From contig OY821772.1 of assembly GCA_963682175.1 (NCBI GenBank), positions 49,684,925 through 49,748,924 of the forward strand: a stretch of DNA of 64,000 nt, given 5' to 3'. The number at the start of each line of letters is the position of its first letter. Position 1 is the stretch's first letter. A program made the translations under genes and the position numbers. Origin of the DNA: Triglochin maritima (Eukaryota; Streptophyta; Magnoliopsida; Alismatales; Juncaginaceae). Of the stretch, positions 62,001-64,000 are shown piece after piece. The notes under the pieces were generated by a model, which made no database searches, had not been told where the DNA came from, and saw nothing but the letters and a program-made list of their open reading frames with translations.

Positions 62001-63684
62001 TTATTGAGGGGTCTGATGACACGACTGCATATTATGCGACGAAAATGTTAAACCAATGCGTCCGAAGAGAGATTGTTTAATATATTTCCCTTTATGTCCA
62101 AAAACCCAAAAGCTATAGCACACGAATTTCGGTAAAAACCCACAATTTTGTAAAAATGACACTCTTTCTTTGTTTATTGAGTGGTCTGATGACACGACGG
62201 GTTACTACACTACAAAAATGTTAAACCGATGCGTCCGAAGAGAGATTTTTTGATATTTCCTTTTTTGGCAAAAAACACAAAGGCTATAGCACACGAATTT
62301 CGGTAAAAAAACCCTCAGTTTTAATAAATGACATTATTTCTTCATTTATTGAGGGGTCTGATGACACGACAGCATATTATGCGACGAAAATGTTAAACCA
62401 ATGCGTCCGAAGAGAGATTGTTTAATATATTTCCCTTTATGTCCAAAAACCCAAAAGCTATAGCACACGAATTTCGGTAAAAACCCACAGTTTTGTAAAA
62501 ATGACACTATTTCTTTGTTTATTGAGGGGTCTAATGACACGACGGGATACTACACGACAAAATGTTAAATCGATGCGTCCGAAGAGAGATTTTTTGATAT
62601 TTCCCTTTTTAGCAAAAAAAAGCAAAGGCTATAGCACACGAATTTTGGTAAAAACCCTCAGTTTTGTAAAAATGGCACTATTTCTTTATTTATTGAGGAG
62701 TCTGATGACACTACTGCATATTATGGGACGAAAATGTTAAACCGATGCGTCCGAAGAGAGATTTTTTGATATTTCCTTTTTTGGCAAAAAACACAAAGGC
62801 TATCAGCACACGAATTTTGGTAAAAAAACCCTCAGTTTTAAAAAATGACATTATTTCTTCATTTATTTAGGGGTCTGATGACACGACTGCATATTATGCG
62901 ACGAAAATGTTAAACCAATGCGTCCGAAGAGAGATTGTTTAATATATTTCCCTTTATGTCCAAAAACCCAAAAGCTATAGCACACGAATTTCGGTAAAAA
63001 CCCACAATTTTGTAAAAATGACACTATTTCTTTGTTTATTGAGTGGTCTGATGACACGACGGGTTACTACACTACAAAAATGTTAAACCGATGCGTCCGA
63101 AGAGAGATTTTTTGATATTTCCTTTTTTTGGCAAAAAACACAAAGGCTATAGCACACGAATTTCGGTAAAAAAACCCTAAGTTTTAAAAAATGACATTAT
63201 TTCTTCATTTATTGAGGGGTCTGATGACAGGACTGCATATTATGCGACGAAAATGTTAAACCGATGCGTCCGAGGAGAGATATTTTGATATTTCCTTTTT
63301 TGGCAAAAAACACAAAGGCTATAGCACACGAATTTCGGTAAAAAAACCCTCAGTTTTAAAAAAATGACACTATTTCTTCATTTATTGAGGGGTCTGATGA
63401 CACGACTGCATATTATGCGACGAAAATATTAAACCAATGCGTCCGAAGAGAGATTGTTTAATATATTTCCCTTTATGTCCCAAAACCCAAAAGCTATAGC
63501 ACACGAATTTCGGTAAAAACCCACAGTTTTGTAAAAATGACACTATTTATTTGCTTATTGAGGGGTCTGATGACACGACGGGATACTACACTACAAAAAT
63601 GTTAAACCGATGCGTCCGAAGAGAAATTTTTTGATATTTCCCTTTTTAGCAAAAAAAACCAAAGGCTATAGCACCCGAATTCGG
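53080..63684 (+). repeat. 5524-bp (32-monomer) higher-order repeat, two tandem copies
   Basis: Positions 53080-58160 match about 58604-63684 at a constant offset of 5524 bp, including a scrambled monomer (55001-55060 and 60525-60584). I noticed a handful of differences, for example ATAACACACG at about 53642 versus ATAGCACACG. To the left the match continues as about 51700-52735 against 57570-58604 at offset 5867-5869: the second copy lacks two monomers (about 343 bp, 52736-53079). At 63685 a third copy breaks off, GAATTCGGTAAAA being joined to an AACCCTCAGTTTTAAAAAAT monomer. Confidence 0.88.
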
Positions 63685-64000
63685 TAAAAAAACCCTCAGT
63701 TTTAAAAAATGACATTATTTCTTCATTTATTGAGGGGTCTGATGACACGACTGCATATTATGCGACGAAAATGTTAAACCGATGCGTCCGAGGAGAGATA
63801 TTTTGATATTTCCTTTTTTGGCAAAAAACACAAAGGCTATAGCACACGAATTTCGGTAAAAAAACCCTCAGTTTTAAAAAAATGACACTATTTCTTCATT
63901 TATTGAGGTGTCTAATGACACGACTGCATATTATGCGACGAAAATGCTAAACCAATGCGTCCGAAGAGAGATTGTTTAATATATTTCCCTTTATGTCCAA

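Larger units (their letters stand above)
50001..64000. repeat. Satellite A array, right block, part 2 (homogenised higher-order repeats)
   Basis: Monomers of about 173 bp with a distinctive alternating subtype that has GATTGTTTAATATATTTCCC and TTATGTCCAAAAACCCAAAA in place of GATTTTTTGATATTTCC and GGCAAAAAACACAAAGG. Contains a four-monomer (692-bp) tandem duplication (50660-52000) and near-identical units of about 5.5 kb. The array continues past the window end. No gene is seen: the recurring 64-65 codon frames on both strands appear once per monomer. Confidence 0.95.

Noticed and set aside
50259..63057. Repeated minus-strand frames of 64 codons beginning MSSDPSINKEI, and plus-strand frames beginning MRPKRDFLIFPF
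   Set aside because: They recur exactly once per satellite monomer on opposite strands over the same bases, end where a monomer leaves frame, and show mutations with no preference for silent sites. They are chance frames of a tandem repeat and not a protein family.
50001..64000. CRISPR-like array of regular repeats
   Set aside because: There is no short repeat with unique spacers: the whole 173-bp unit repeats, the DNA is plant nuclear, and no cas genes are present.
1..64000. tRNA, rRNA or other RNA genes
   Set aside because: No cloverleaf-like sequence with A and B boxes and no rRNA words were noticed by eye; a covariance-model scan would be needed to exclude degraded copies.

Overview
This is a plant nuclear window dominated by satellite DNA, most likely centromeric or pericentromeric heterochromatin of a flowering plant. 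A plant origin is supported by a piece of chloroplast ndhA exon 2 inserted in the nuclear satellite, a plant-type LTR (polypurine tract GGTGTGGGGG, TATAAATA box), hAT-like and Mutator-like non-autonomous transposons, and a broken copy with plant-like SMC4 exons. I recognise no intact protein-coding gene. The many 60-110 codon open frames are by-products of an AT-rich tandem repeat.

Layout: (1) 1-23801 is satellite A, a tandem repeat of about 166-173 bp, in a diverged form. It is interrupted by two copies of a 5'-truncated LTR retrotransposon (2308-4070 and 13025-14787) and by the ndhA insert (18446-18756). The two LTR copies do not record two insertions: they lie in a block of at least 6.0 kb (1-6015) repeated almost unchanged 10717 bp downstream (10718-16732). 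(2) 23825-26570 is satellite B, a different tandem repeat of about 172 bp made of two related half-units of about 86 bp; it joins satellite A through a short mosaic. (3) 26571-34924 is a non-satellite island with a multi-exon SMC4 pseudogene (27141-28124, including a 67-bp triplication), a 1132-bp Mutator-like element carrying a probable ribose-5-phosphate isomerase fragment (28757-29888), a 552-bp hAT-like element (30938-31489), a possible glycine-rich protein remnant (32488-32647) and a possible foldback MITE (33649-34273). (4) 34925-64000 is satellite A again, as a younger and more uniform subfamily with nested higher-order repeats, ending in units of about 5.5 kb (32 monomers) that differ by very few bases.

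No set of genes works together here. The biological content is the history of the repeats: monomer-level divergence on the left, local homogenisation by 3-, 4-, 5-, 8- and 32-monomer duplications, and captured organelle, gene and transposon pieces. Candidate functional sequence features are a dyad (GTGTCAGATGACAC) in many left-block monomers, a partial CENP-B-box-like motif in nearly every monomer, and a 47-bp hairpin in the LTR upstream of its TATA box. I did not find a convincing new gene system; the strongest points are the Pack-MULE candidate, the SMC4 pseudogene, the nested repeats and the recurrent junction types.
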